Assembly (NCBI RefSeq): GCF_963677565.1
Contig: NZ_OY781981.1
Coordinates: 2,653,001-2,717,000 of the forward strand
Length of the DNA: 64,000 nt
Reading direction: 5' to 3'
DNA from: an uncultured Draconibacterium sp.
GTDB taxonomy: Bacteria; Bacteroidota; Bacteroidia; Bacteroidales; Prolixibacteraceae
The notes below the pieces were generated by a model, which saw nothing but the letters and a program-made list of their open reading frames with translations, was not told where the DNA came from and made no database searches. Below, piece after piece: positions 50,601-61,669 of this stretch. The first letter of the stretch is position 1. Each line of letters opens with the position of its first letter. Made by a program: the position numbers and the translations under genes.

Positions 50601-53600
50601 GTTACTACAAGGGTGTCTCCTTCCTGATCAGCTAACAGAATGTTATCTTTGAACCACATATATATTGCTAATTCCTGAGTTATAGAAGAACTTGCATCTA
50701 AGATTGTTTGTTCGTCTGAGCAGATTTCAAGATTTCCAATTAGCTTAGCTGTTGGAACAATTGAATCTACAGTTACAGTAATTTCGTCGGTATCGAAACA
50801 TCCGCTTGTTAAATCAGTTTTTGTAACCGTATAAGTTGTGGTAACTGAAGGATTTGCCGTTGGATTGCTGACAGTAGTACTGCTTAATCCAAGAGCCGGG
50901 CTCCAGGAGTAAGAAGCAGTTGCATCGTTGTCTTCTCCAATTACTTTTCCACCGATATTTTCAGTACATGTAATTGTAAAATCTTCACCGGCCACAGCAG
51001 TAGTGGCTGCAGAATCTACAGTTACAGTAATTTCGTCGGTATCGAAGCATCCGCTTGTTAAATCAGTTTTTGTAACCGTATAAGTTGTGGTAACTGAAGG
51101 ATTCGCCGTTGGATTGCTGACAGTAGTACTGCTTAATCCAAGAGCCGGGCTCCAGGAGTAAGAAGCAGTTGCATCGTTGTCTTCTCCAATTACTTTTCCA
51201 CCGATATTTTCAGTACATGTAATTGTAAAATCTTCACCGGCCACAGCAGTAGTGGCTGCAGAATCTACAGTTACAGTAATTTCGTCGGTATCGAAACATC
51301 CGCTTGTTAAATCAGTTTTTGTAACCGTATAAGTTGTGGTAACTGAAGGATTCGCCGTTGGATTGCTGACAGTAGTACTGCTTAATCCAAGAGCCGGGCT
51401 CCAGGAGTAAGAAGCAGTTGCATCGTTGTCTTCTCCAATTACTTTTCCACCGATATTTTCAGTACATGTAATTGTAAAATCTACCGGCCACAGCAGTAGT
51501 GGCTGCAGAATCTACAGTTACAGTAATTTCGTCGGTATCGAAACATCCGCTTGTTAAATCAGTTTTTGTAACCGTATAAGTTGTGGTAACTGAAGGATTC
51601 GCCGTTGGATTGCTGACAGTAGTACTGCTTAATCCAAGAGCCGGGCTCCAGGAGTAAGAAGCAGTTGCATCGTTGTCTTCTCCAATTACTTTTCCACCGA
51701 TATTTTCAGTACATGTAATTGTAAAATCTTCACCGGCCACAGCAGTAGTGGCTGCAGAATCTACAGTTACAGTAATTTCGTCGGTATCGAAACATCCGCT
51801 TGTTAAATCAGTTTTTGTAACCGTATAAGTTGTGGTAACTGAAGGATTCGCCGTTGGATTGCTGACAGTAGTACTGCTTAATCCAAGAGCCGGGCTCCAG
51901 GAGTAAGAAGCAGTTGCATCGTTGTCTTCTCCAATTACTTTTCCACCGATATTTTCAGTACATGTAATTGTAAAATCTTCACCGGCCACAGCAGTAGTGG
52001 CTGCAGAATCTACAGTTACAGTAATTTCGTCGGTATCGAAGCATCCGCTTGTTAAATCAGTTTTTGTAACCGTATAAGTTGTGGTAACTGAAGGATTCGC
52101 CGTTGGATTGCTGACAGTAGTACTGCTTAATCCAAGAGCCGGGCTCCAGGAGTAAGAAGCAGTTGCATCGTTGTCTTCTCCAATTACTTTTCCACCGATA
52201 TTTTCAGTACATGTAATTGTAAAATCTTCACCGGCCACAGCAGTAGTGGCTGCAGAATCTACAGTTACAGTAATTTCGTCGGTATCGAAACATCCGCTTG
52301 TTAAATCAGTTTTTGTAACCGTATAAGTTGTGGTAACTGAAGGATTCGCCGTTGGATTGCTGACAGTAGTACTGCTTAATCCAAGAGCCGGGCTCCAGGA
52401 GTAAGAAGCAGTTGCATCGTTGTCTTCTCCAATTACTTTTCCACCGATATTTTCAGTACATGTAATTGTAAAATCTTCACCGGCCACAGCAGTAGTGGCT
52501 GCAGAATCTACAGTTACAGTAATTTCGTCGGTATCGAAGCATCCGCTTGTTAAATCAGTTTTTGTAACCGTATAAGTTGTGGTAACTGAAGGATTCGCCG
52601 TTGGATTGCTGACAGTAGTACTGCTTAATCCAAGAGCCGGGCTCCAGGAGTAAGAAGCAGTTGCATCGTTGTCTTCTCCAATTACTTTTCCACCGATATT
52701 TTCAGTACATGTAATTGTAAAATCTTCACCGGCCACAGCAGTAGTGGCTGCAGAATCTACAGTTACAGTAATTTCGTCGGTATCGAAACATCCGCTTGTT
52801 AAATCAGTTTTTGTAACCGTATAAGTTGTGGTAACTGAAGGATTCGCCGTTGGATTGCTGACAGTAGTACTGCTTAATCCAAGAGCCGGGCTCCAGGAGT
52901 AAGAAGCAGTTGCATCGTTGTCTTCTCCAATTACTTTTCCACCGATATTTTCAGTACATGTAATTGTAAAATCTTCACCGGCCACAGCAGTAGTGGCTGC
53001 AGAATCTACAGTTACAGTAATTTCGTCGGTATCGAAGCATCCGCTTGTTAAATCAGTTTTTGTAACCGTATAAGTTGTGGTAACTGAAGGATTCGCCGTT
53101 GGATTGCTGACAGTAGTACTGCTTAATCCAAGAGCCGGGCTCCAGGAGTAAGAAGCAGTTGCATCGTTGTCTTCTCCAATTACTTTTCCACCGATATTTT
53201 CAGTACATGTAATTGTAAAATCTTCACCGGCCACAGCAGTAGTGGCTGCAGAATCTACAGTTACAGTAATTTCGTCGGTATCGAAACATCCGCTTGTTAA
53301 ATCAGTTTTTGTAACCGTATAAGTTGTGGTAACTGAAGGATTCGCCGTTGGATTGCTGACAGTAGTACTGCTTAATCCAAGAGCCGGGCTCCAGGAGTAA
53401 GAAGCAGTTGCATCGTTGTCTTCTCCAATTACTTTTCCACCGATATTTTCAGTACATGTAATTGTAAAATCTTCACCGGCCACAGCAGTAGTGGCTGCAG
53501 AATCTACAGTTACAGTAATTTCGTCGGTATCGAAGCATCCGCTTGTTAAATCAGTTTTTGTAACCGTATAAGTTGTGGTAACTGAAGGATTCGCCGTTGG

Positions 53601-55412
53601 ATTGCTGACAGTAGTACTGCTTAATCCAAGAGCCGGGCTCCAGGAGTAAGAAGCAGTTGCATCGTTGTCTTCTCCAATTACTTTTCCACCGATATTTTCA
53701 GTACATGTAATTGTAAAATCTTCACCGGCCACAGCAGTAGTGGCTGCAGAATCTACAGTTACAGTAATTTCGTCGGTATCGAAGCATCCGCTTGTTAAAT
53801 CAGTTTTTGTAACCGTATAAGTTGTGGTAACTGAAGGATTCGCCGTTGGATTGCTGACAGTAGTACTGCTTAATCCAAGAGCCGGGCTCCAGGAGTAAGA
53901 AGCAGTTGCATCGTTGTCTTCTCCAATTACTTTTCCACCGATATTTTCAGTACATGTAATTGTAAAATCTTCACCGGCCACAGCAGTAGTGGCTGCAGAA
54001 TCTACAGTTACAGTAATTTCGTCGGTATCGAAGCATCCGCTTGTTAAATCAGTTTTTGTAACCGTATAAGTTGTGGTAACTGAAGGATTTGCCGTTGGAT
54101 TGCTGACAGTAGTACTGCTTAATCCAAGAGCCGGGCTCCAGGAGTAAGAAGCAGTTGCATCGTTGTCTTCTCCAATTACTTTTCCACCGATATTTTCAGT
54201 ACATGTAATTGTAAAATCTTCACCGGCATTTGCGGAAGGCAAAGCATTTACAATAATCTCAACAGTATCCAAAGCTACACAACCATTACCATAATCAACA
54301 CTTACAATATATTCACCATTTTTTGCTATAGTAGAAGCGAATGCTGGAGGATCTTGTCCATCATAAGAATAATTGTCAGGACCACTCCAGGTATACGAGA
54401 TTGCGTCTATAACAGCTGTTGCGCTTAAGTCAATATTATCTCCTTCACAAACTGAAGAATCAGCAGCTGAAGCTGCAACAGTTTCGGTACAACATTCTTC
54501 TACTGTTATTTTTGCAATGGTAGATTTAAGTTCTACATTTTCATTGCCATCGTTGCAAAGACCGTTGTTTGCAGCTGATACTCTTACTTGATACCATGTG
54601 TCTTGTGTTAGATTTTCAGCAGTGTAAATGCTGTCAGTGTGTCCTAAAGGATCCCAAGTAGTTCCAGAGTCTGTGCTGAAATACCAATCTTCAATTACAC
54701 CTTTTTCGCCGGTTAAAGATAATGTAGTACTATTGTCGCCTGAGCATACTGTAGTATCATGAGCAAGTTGACCTCCAAGACCGATGTTGAAATCAAGTGT
54801 ACTCCAACCACAAACAGAAGAATTACCACCTCCACTGAATGCAATATAAGTTGATAGGTTAATGTTGCCGTTATCGTCAGGATTACAGATACTTGGGAAG
54901 TAGCTAATGGGGATTGCAATTTCAAGAAATTTTCCATCGTTTGGATCATAATCTCCTTGTAAACCTATAATCTCGGAATTTACTTCTGGAACGAAATCAG
55001 TTCCATTGTATATATAAGAGCTAAAAGAATTTGATGCAGCGTATATCTCAAGCATTCTATCTGCATCATTAATTGGATATGAAACCTTTTTGTACACATA
55101 GTTATCAGTTCCATAATCTTCTTGAGAGTCTATAAAGAAGCGAAAGATTGCTTCTCCGTTGTTTCCGTTGTGTATGCCCAAAACAAGATAATCGTTATTA
55201 TCTGTATGTGTAACAACGGCAGCATAGATATCTCCTACCTCACAAGTGGCACTAACGGTTCCCAGATTGATAAATTGCTCATTCAGATAATCTGTTTCAA
55301 AGTTACCGTCAATCAGTATTTGGCCTATACTATTTGTTGAATTTAGAAAAGTAAACAGTATTCCAAAAACCAGAGTGAGTGTTAAACTTCGTTCGGGTAA
55401 AATCTTCTTCAT
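47693..55412 (-). pseudogene. second giant T9SS adhesin, frameshifted within its tandem repeats
   Basis: The gene starts at 55412 with a signal peptide (ends SIGQ), an N-terminal domain resembling carbohydrate-binding or DUF-type beta sandwiches (about 35-230), Ig-like domains with Cys pairs, then fourteen near-identical 83-aa repeats. Ig/HYR-like domains and the same 600-residue C-terminus as giant 1 follow (Ca-binding DxDxDG and gliding-type CTD). At 51481-51484, in repeat 12, two bases (GA on the coding strand) are missing: the frame stops after AVAGRFYNYMY at 51459. The downstream frame is intact, so restoring 2 nt gives about 2573 aa. As read, the protein lacks the secretion signal; sequencing error or real variation are both possible. 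Confidence 0.88.
50750..54236 (-). repeat. 14 x 249-bp tandem array in the second giant adhesin
   Basis: Fourteen copies of an 83-codon unit (begins AGEDFTITCTENIGG) follow at exact 249-bp steps. The landmark CACCGG occurs at 54221, 53972, 53723 and on to 51235 and 50986; the only irregularity is the 2-nt deletion in copy 12. Copies differ at only a few sites. At one synonymous Cys site the pattern from copy 1 to 14 is G G G A G A G A G A A A G A. Confidence 0.96.
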
Positions 55413-55528
55413 ATCGGTAGATTTATTAAATTAATACATCATTTCACCGCACATGAAGATTCATCAAACAATAAAGCAGAGCTTTATCATATTGCGTGTT
55501 GTGTTTCTATAAAAAAAGTTTGATGTGA

Positions 55529-55712
55529 AATTTTTGGAAAGTGTCGATAACCCCTTATTTTCTACCTTCTTTAAATTTCAGTATCAATAAATTACTTATG
55601 CAAATTATGACTTAATGCAATAAAAAGCAAATTTAAATTTGTGATTTGTGTTGTCCATATCTCTATTTAATAATGTTTAGTACGTCTGACCCAATACAAA
55701 GCAAATGATATG
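55529..55712 (-). promoter_or_regulatory. conserved upstream region of giant adhesin 2
   Basis: This is the homologue of the block at 46219-46410 (see there), 117-300 bp before the start codon at 55412. It lies outside the 2867-bp repeat and is diverged, so its conservation looks functional rather than a trace of the recent duplication. Confidence 0.55.
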
Positions 55713-56072
55713 CCTTAAATGTTAAGTATCAGGAAATGAGCAAGATGAGATGTTTGTCTGGGCGGGCAAACTGTCCACGAATGGGACAGAACTCCCATTT
55801 GGATAAAATACGTACCTATAAGTATTTTTATTTTAAATTTCTATTTGTTGAGCAGTTTCGACAACAGTTTTGCAGATTCTTCAGTTTTGAATTGGAAATA
55901 TGATAGTTGCTTTAAGTAGTAGGTCGTAGTAAAAACTGAAAGTTTATAGATTATGTTTATTTTGTTGATGGTGATATTGTATATTTCCCTGACTTCTTTA
56001 TGTTATCCTAATCTAGTTAAAAAAATCATCATATATTTACGGAGTTTATAAAAAAATTAAAATCTAAAATCG

Positions 56073-58154
56073 ATGACCAAAAGAATCGTTTGGCTGTTTT
56101 TGCTCTTAGTTAGTGTTTCGTGTAGTACTACCACTCCTCCCGGGCCGGTTATGCCTGTTCCTTCTGAAAGGCAATTGGCATGGAACGATATGGAATATTA
56201 TGCATTTATTCATTTTAATATGAATACCTTCTCAAATATGGAGTGGGGCTTTGGCGACGAAGATCCCGACCTTTTTAATCCAACCGAATTGGATTGCCGT
56301 CAGTGGGCACGGATTTGTAAAGAGGCCGGAATGAAAGGAATCATTCTTACGGCCAAACACCACGATGGATTTTGTTTATGGCCGACAGCTACAACTGAGC
56401 ATTCAGTAAAAAGTTCTTCTTGGAAAAATGGAGAAGGCGATGTGGTACGCGAACTGGCCGATGCGTGCGAAGAATATGGCTTGAAACTTGGACTTTATCT
56501 TTCACCATGGGATCGCAATAATCCGGAATATGGAAACGAAAAATACATTGAAATATTCAGAGAACAGTTGCGGGAGTTAATGACGAATTATGGCGAAGTT
56601 TTCGAGGTTTGGTTTGATGGAGCAAACGGAGGAACCGGTTATTATGGTGGAGCAAACGAAGAGCGCCGTATTGACAGAAAAACATATTACGATTGGGAAA
56701 ATACAAGGCAAATTGTGCGCGACCTTCAACCAATGGCCTGTTTATTCAGCGATGCTGGTCCCGATGTACGTTGGATTGGAAACGAAGAAGGTTGGGCTCC
56801 TGAAACCAACTGGTCACCACTTCGTAGAGATGAATTTTATCCGGGGGCGCCAAATTACCTGGAATTGCGATCGGGACACAAGGATGGAACACATTGGGTG
56901 CCTGCAGAGGTAAATGTTTCCATTCGTCCGGGATGGTATTATCATCCGTACGAAGATCATAAAGTGAAAACATTGCCGCAGCTAATCGATGTATATTATA
57001 ATAGTATTGGTAGAAATGGATCGTTGCTCATTAATTTTCCGGTTGATACACGCGGTTTGATTCATGAAAAAGATGAAGAACAGATTTTAAAATTGGCCGA
57101 AGCAATAAAATCTGACTTTTCCAACAACCTGGCTGCATGCAAAAAAGCGGAGGCCACAAATGTTCGGGGTAATTCAAAAACATATAATGCAGCTAATGTA
57201 ACCGATGATGATCCGGATAGTTACTGGGCAACTGACGACGGTGTTATTCAGGCATCCCTAACAATTGATTTGGGAGAAGAAACTACATTTAATCGATTTT
57301 TGGTTCAGGAAGATATTCGTTTGGGACAACGTATTAAAGCATTTTCGGTTGAGGCATATATTAATAACAAGTGGGAAGAGGTTGATTCTCAAACAACAAT
57401 CGGCAGAAAACGTATTTTGCGACTGCCCGAAACCACCGCCTCAAAAGTGAGATTTAAAGTTAAAGATTCAAAAGCGTGCCCGGTGATTACTAAAATTGGA
57501 ATTTATCATGCGCCAAAAGTTATTATTGAACCAAAAATTTCAAGAACAAAAGATGGTATTATAAGTATAGTGGCTTTTGATTCTGGATTAGATATCTATT
57601 ATACAACAGACGGTACTGAGCCCGATGAGAATTCAATCAAATATAAAGAGCCGTTCGAATTGTTGAATAAAGCAACCGTAAAAGCTATCGTTGTCGATTC
57701 GAATGAAAAGAAAACAAGTACGGTTTCAGAAGTTAATTTCGATGTTTCGAAAACAAAATGGAAAGTAATTGGAAAGTATAAAGACGCTGAAAACGCAAAT
57801 TTGATTTTCGATGGAGATGAAAATACTGCCTTTTCAGTCGGAGAATCAGCGCCTGTTGATTTTGTTTTCGACCTGGGCGAAAAGCTGACAATCGCTGGAT
57901 TTAAATACTTGCCCGATCAACAACGATTTGATCCCGGTATTATCTTTAATTATAAATTGTATTTAAGCGAAGATGGTAAAAGCTGGAAGGAGCCTGTTTC
58001 CGAAGGGGAGTTTTCCAATATTAGAAACAGTCCTGTTTGGCAGACCAAGAATTTTACACCGGGAAATGCCCGATACATTAAATTTACCGCTTTGTCACCG
58101 GCCGAAGTAAATGGCAAAGTTGGAATTGCAGAATTCGATATAATAACAAAATAA
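56073..58154 (+). CDS. GH29 alpha-L-fucosidase lipoprotein with C-terminal binding modules
   Basis: The 693-aa protein has a lipoprotein signal ending VSC (Cys17). The GH29 catalytic domain (about 30-350) shows AFIHFNMNTF, ILTAKHHDGFCLWP, GLYLSPWDRN and VWFDGANGG with the nucleophile Asp182. The form resembles the GH29-B subfamily specific for alpha-1,3/1,4-fucosyl linkages; that is an inference from overall layout. An F5/8 type C (CBM32-like) domain follows (about 355-480), then a chitobiase-C-type segment (IYYTTDGTEP), then another F5/8-like domain to the end. It acts at the periplasmic or outer surface on host or algal glycans. An M28 peptidase and another GH29 follow on the same strand. 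Confidence 0.9.
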   Translation: MTKRIVWLFLLLVSVSCSTTTPPGPVMPVPSERQLAWNDMEYYAFIHFNMNTFSNMEWGFGDEDPDLFNPTELDCRQWARICKEAGMKGIILTAKHHDGFCLWPTATTEHSVKSSSWKNGEGDVVRELADACEEYGLKLGLYLSPWDRNNPEYGNEKYIEIFREQLRELMTNYGEVFEVWFDGANGGTGYYGGANEERRIDRKTYYDWENTRQIVRDLQPMACLFSDAGPDVRWIGNEEGWAPETNWSPLRRDEFYPGAPNYLELRSGHKDGTHWVPAEVNVSIRPGWYYHPYEDHKVKTLPQLIDVYYNSIGRNGSLLINFPVDTRGLIHEKDEEQILKLAEAIKSDFSNNLAACKKAEATNVRGNSKTYNAANVTDDDPDSYWATDDGVIQASLTIDLGEETTFNRFLVQEDIRLGQRIKAFSVEAYINNKWEEVDSQTTIGRKRILRLPETTASKVRFKVKDSKACPVITKIGIYHAPKVIIEPKISRTKDGIISIVAFDSGLDIYYTTDGTEPDENSIKYKEPFELLNKATVKAIVVDSNEKKTSTVSEVNFDVSKTKWKVIGKYKDAENANLIFDGDENTAFSVGESAPVDFVFDLGEKLTIAGFKYLPDQQRFDPGIIFNYKLYLSEDGKSWKEPVSEGEFSNIRNSPVWQTKNFTPGNARYIKFTALSPAEVNGKVGIAEFDIITK

Positions 58155-58162
58155 GTCTTCAG

Positions 58163-58199
58163 AAACCGGAATGAATCAATTTTTTCATTCCGGTTTTTT
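58163..58199 (+). terminator. terminator after the first fucosidase gene
   Basis: AAACCGGAATGAA (58163-58175) pairs perfectly with TTCATTCCGGTTT (58184-58196) around an 8-nt loop, with a T-run to 58199. The first fucosidase gene is probably transcribed separately from the next two. Confidence 0.9.
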
Positions 58200-58227
58200 G
58201 TGAAAAACCATATAAAATGTAACGCAT

Positions 58228-59877
58228 ATGTTAAAAAGATTAACAGGTTTATACATTATAATAGTTGTTGTGCTGGCAGCTTGTTCGGCAGATAAGACTT
58301 CAGATGATAAAAATGAAGTAATAAGCTATAGGGACATTGAGAAACACATTGCGGAGCTGGCTTCTGATAAATACAAGGGCAGAAAACCAATGACCGAAGA
58401 GGAATCACTTGTTGTGGATTATATTTCGGGGCAGATGAAAGAAATTGGTTTAGAGCCTGCAAACAAAGGAAGCTATTTTCAGGATGTCCCGATTTTGGCT
58501 GTCAGCTCTAAATTATCGCCAACTTTACAATTTGAAACACCAAAAGGTAACCTCGATTTGAAAAAGATAAGCGAATATGTGGCTTTTTCGCAAAAGGTTG
58601 AGCCGGAAATGACACTTGAATCGTCGGAGGTTATATTTGCAGGCTTTGGAATTACGGCTCCAGAATTCAACCGGAATGATTTTGAAGGAGTGGATGTTAA
58701 AGGAAAAACCATTATTGTTTTTGTGAATGATCCTGGATACGGAACCAACGATCCGTATTTTAAAGGAAACACAATGACTTATTATGGTCGCTGGACGTAT
58801 AAATTTGAGGAAGCTGCCCGCCAGGGTGCAAAAGCGTGTTTTATAGTTCACGAAACCGGACCTGCCGGTTATCCATGGCCGATTGTTAGAAACAATGGCG
58901 AAACCACCAAGTTGTTTCTCGATTCGGAAGACGGTTATCGCGACAGGTGTTCGTTTGAAGGATGGATAACCACCGACGCTGCAGAAAAATTGTTTGCTGC
59001 CTGTGGTTCTTCAGTGCAAGAAATGAAACAAAATGCGCTCGTCCCCGATTTTAAACCGTTTGAGTTGCCGGTTAAGGCCTCTGCAAAAATCAACAGTACT
59101 TTCGAACGTGGAGCGTCGAAAAATGTGTGCGGTCTTATAAAAGGAAAAACGCGGCCCGACGAAGTGGTGGTTTATACGGCTCACTGGGATCATCTTGGTG
59201 TAGGAACGCCAATTGATAACGATAGTATATATAATGGTGCAACTGATAATGCAAGTGCTGTTTCGTGGATGCTTGAAATTGCCCGAGCTATGAAAAACGG
59301 ACCTCAACCCGATCGGTCGGTTTTGTTTATTTCCGTTACAAGCGAAGAATCCGGGTTGCTGGGCTCGTCATATTATGTCGAAGATCCATTCTTCCCGATG
59401 AATAAAACCGTGGCATGTATCAACACCGATGTCATTTTGTTTCTCGGAAAATTCAATGATATAACAGTAACCGGATTCGGGCAGTCAGAATTAGACAGCT
59501 GGCTGGAAACTGAAGCCAAAAAACAGGGCCGTTATATTGCGGCCGATCCCAATCCTGAAAATGGTATGTTTTTCCGTTCCGATCAATTTCCTTTTGTAAA
59601 AGCCGGAGTGCCGGCCATTTTTGCTAAAGGGTACATCGATGCTCAAAAGTATGGAAAGGAGCAAACGCTTGAACTAATTTCGGAATACTGGGAAAATATC
59701 TATCATAAACCACAAGACGAATATCATCCGGAAAGAGATAATTTGGAAGGCTTGCTTGACGATGCTATACTATTATATAATGTAGGATCAAATTTGGCGA
59801 ATTCAGATCAATGGCCATCGTGGAGTGATGATTCTGAATTTAAAGCTGTAAGAGAGGAGTCTTTGTCAGTGAAATAA
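58228..59877 (+). CDS. M28-family metallopeptidase lipoprotein
   Basis: The 549-aa protein has a lipoprotein signal (AAC, Cys19). A PA-type insert (about 140-290) precedes the M28 zinc-aminopeptidase core: VVYTAHWDHLG with His and Asp, NGATDNASAVSWMLEIARA with the bridging Asp, VTSEESGLLGSSYY with catalytic and metal Glu, and NTDVILF with an Asp; a His further on (YHKPQDEYH) completes the site. It is expected to trim peptides in the periplasm or at the surface. It lies between two fucosidase genes, with only 25 bp to the next, so it may help degrade glycoproteins with them. Confidence 0.88.
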   Translation: MLKRLTGLYIIIVVVLAACSADKTSDDKNEVISYRDIEKHIAELASDKYKGRKPMTEEESLVVDYISGQMKEIGLEPANKGSYFQDVPILAVSSKLSPTLQFETPKGNLDLKKISEYVAFSQKVEPEMTLESSEVIFAGFGITAPEFNRNDFEGVDVKGKTIIVFVNDPGYGTNDPYFKGNTMTYYGRWTYKFEEAARQGAKACFIVHETGPAGYPWPIVRNNGETTKLFLDSEDGYRDRCSFEGWITTDAAEKLFAACGSSVQEMKQNALVPDFKPFELPVKASAKINSTFERGASKNVCGLIKGKTRPDEVVVYTAHWDHLGVGTPIDNDSIYNGATDNASAVSWMLEIARAMKNGPQPDRSVLFISVTSEESGLLGSSYYVEDPFFPMNKTVACINTDVILFLGKFNDITVTGFGQSELDSWLETEAKKQGRYIAADPNPENGMFFRSDQFPFVKAGVPAIFAKGYIDAQKYGKEQTLELISEYWENIYHKPQDEYHPERDNLEGLLDDAILLYNVGSNLANSDQWPSWSDDSEFKAVREESLSVK

Positions 59878-59901
59878 TTAAATACCTAAAACAACTTAAT
59901 C

Positions 59902-61269
59902 ATGAAGAAGCTTATTGTTTTAATAGTGTTGCTGGCAACTTTTATGCCGGGCACCTTTGCCCAAAAGAAAATTTGGGACGAAACTCAGGAGGAAAAAACC
60001 GCGCGCATGAAGTGGTGGACCGATGCCCGCTTCGGTATGTTTATCCACTGGGGATTGTATGCTCAGGCAGCTCGTCACGAATGGGTGAAGAAAAACGAGC
60101 GAATTTCGGATGAAGATTATCAGAAATACTTCGAAATTTTTAACCCCGATCTTTTTGATCCGGCGGATTGGGCAAAAAAGGCTAAAGCTGCCGGAATGAA
60201 ATATGCCGTTATTACTACCAAGCATCACGAGGGGTTTAACATGTTTGCATCAGAATACACCGATTATAATGTAATGAATACGCCGTATGGCAAAGACATT
60301 ATAAAACAATGGGTGGATGCTTTTCGTGCCGAAGGTTTGGGCGTTGGCTTTTATTATTCGTTAATCGACTGGCATCATCCCGAATATACCATCGATCGTG
60401 TACATCCACAAAGTGCAAGAACAAAAGAGGAGTATGATAAACTGAACAAAGATCGTGATATGAATATTTATCGCGAGTATCTGAAAAACCAGGTTCGAGA
60501 GATTCTTACCAATTATGGGAAAATCGATATTCTTTGGTTGGATTATTCGTTTCCGGGAGAATTTGGAAAGGGAAAAGACGATTGGGGATCGGTTGAATTG
60601 ATGAAAATGGTTCGTGAATTACAACCCAGTATTATCGTAAACGATCGCGCCGATATAAAAGATTATTGGGGAGGTTGGGATTTTACAACACCCGAACAGT
60701 TTAAAGTCGACAAGTGGCCGGAAGAAAATGGTGTGCGTATTCCGTGGGAAACCTGCCAGACTTTTTCCGGTTCGTGGGGCTATTATCGCGACGAGCATAC
60801 CTGGAAAGACAATAAACAGTTGTTGGTATTATTAATAGAGTCGGTAAGCAAAGGTGGCAATCTCTTGTTAAATGTTGGTCCAACAGCACGGGGAACTTTT
60901 GATGAGCGAGCAGATAAAGCACTCGCAGAAATGGGGGAGTGGATGAAATACAATAGCCGATCAATTTATAAATGTACGCAGGCACCCGACGAATTTGAAG
61001 CACCGGATAACACATTGTTAACATACAACCCGAAAACAAACCGATTATATGTGCACCTGTTGGATTATCCATTGCAGAATTTCATGATGCGCGGATATGG
61101 CGATAAAGTGAAATATGCACAGTTTTTGCACGATGCATCTGAGATTAAGATTGGGAAACCACATGGATATTGGATAGAACAGGAACATGCCGAAAACGAT
61201 ATTAACCTGCTCTTGCCGGTAAACAAACCAAATGTTGAGATCCCCGTAATCGAACTTTTTCTGAAATAG
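59902..61269 (+). CDS. GH29 alpha-L-fucosidase
   Basis: The 455-aa protein has a signal peptide (ends TFA before QKK). The GH29 catalytic domain shows WTDARFGMFIHWGLYAQ, VITTKHHEGFNMF, and ILWLDYSFPG with the nucleophile Asp214. A short C-terminal beta domain follows (about 370-455). The sequence pattern resembles GH29-A enzymes with broad alpha-L-fucosidase activity. It differs clearly from the first GH29 in this locus, so it is not a recent duplicate. It begins 25 bp after the M28 gene and ends at a terminator. Confidence 0.92.
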   Translation: MKKLIVLIVLLATFMPGTFAQKKIWDETQEEKTARMKWWTDARFGMFIHWGLYAQAARHEWVKKNERISDEDYQKYFEIFNPDLFDPADWAKKAKAAGMKYAVITTKHHEGFNMFASEYTDYNVMNTPYGKDIIKQWVDAFRAEGLGVGFYYSLIDWHHPEYTIDRVHPQSARTKEEYDKLNKDRDMNIYREYLKNQVREILTNYGKIDILWLDYSFPGEFGKGKDDWGSVELMKMVRELQPSIIVNDRADIKDYWGGWDFTTPEQFKVDKWPEENGVRIPWETCQTFSGSWGYYRDEHTWKDNKQLLVLLIESVSKGGNLLLNVGPTARGTFDERADKALAEMGEWMKYNSRSIYKCTQAPDEFEAPDNTLLTYNPKTNRLYVHLLDYPLQNFMMRGYGDKVKYAQFLHDASEIKIGKPHGYWIEQEHAENDINLLLPVNKPNVEIPVIELFLK

Positions 61270-61292
61270 CGGTAGCATCTTAATTAATATGC

Positions 61293-61325
61293 AAGCCTCG
61301 GAATTAATTTTTCGAGGCTTTTTTT
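61293..61325 (+). terminator. terminator of the M28-fucosidase operon
   Basis: AAGCCTCG (61293-61300) pairs with CGAGGCTT (61313-61320), loop of 12 nt, followed by a T-run to 61325. It lies 23 bp after the fucosidase stop. Confidence 0.9.
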
Positions 61326-61496
61326 GCCTTGGCAAATCATAATTTCATCTCAATTATTAATACTATAAGTGTAACTCTGAAGAGCGCTTAACGTATCAAT
61401 CAATCCGTTGGCTTTTTTTTGAAAATAGATGTCATCTGAATCTCAGCGGTTTAGAAAAAATAGCGAAAAAAAGATGCATAAAAGGAGCGCAAAAGT

Positions 61497-61526
61497 TTGG
61501 AAGTATAAAAACCTTGTTTACTTTTG
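61497..61526 (+). promoter_or_regulatory. rRNA promoter P1
   Basis: TTG (61497-61499), 19 bp, TACTTTTG (61519-61526): a perfect match to the Bacteroidota housekeeping consensus TTG-N19-TAnnTTTG. GCAGCCGCTTTG follows, a segment repeated after P2. Confidence 0.85.
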
Positions 61527-61669
61527 CAGCCGCTTTGAGAGAAGCGAAGTTCATAGAAACAATGGGATATAGAACGGCAAAGGCGGGGCCGGTAGTTGCG
61601 ACGGAGATTTCGATCTTCAGGGTAGCGAAACGGTTCAGGAAAAAGTTTCGAAAAAACTTTAAAAAGTAT

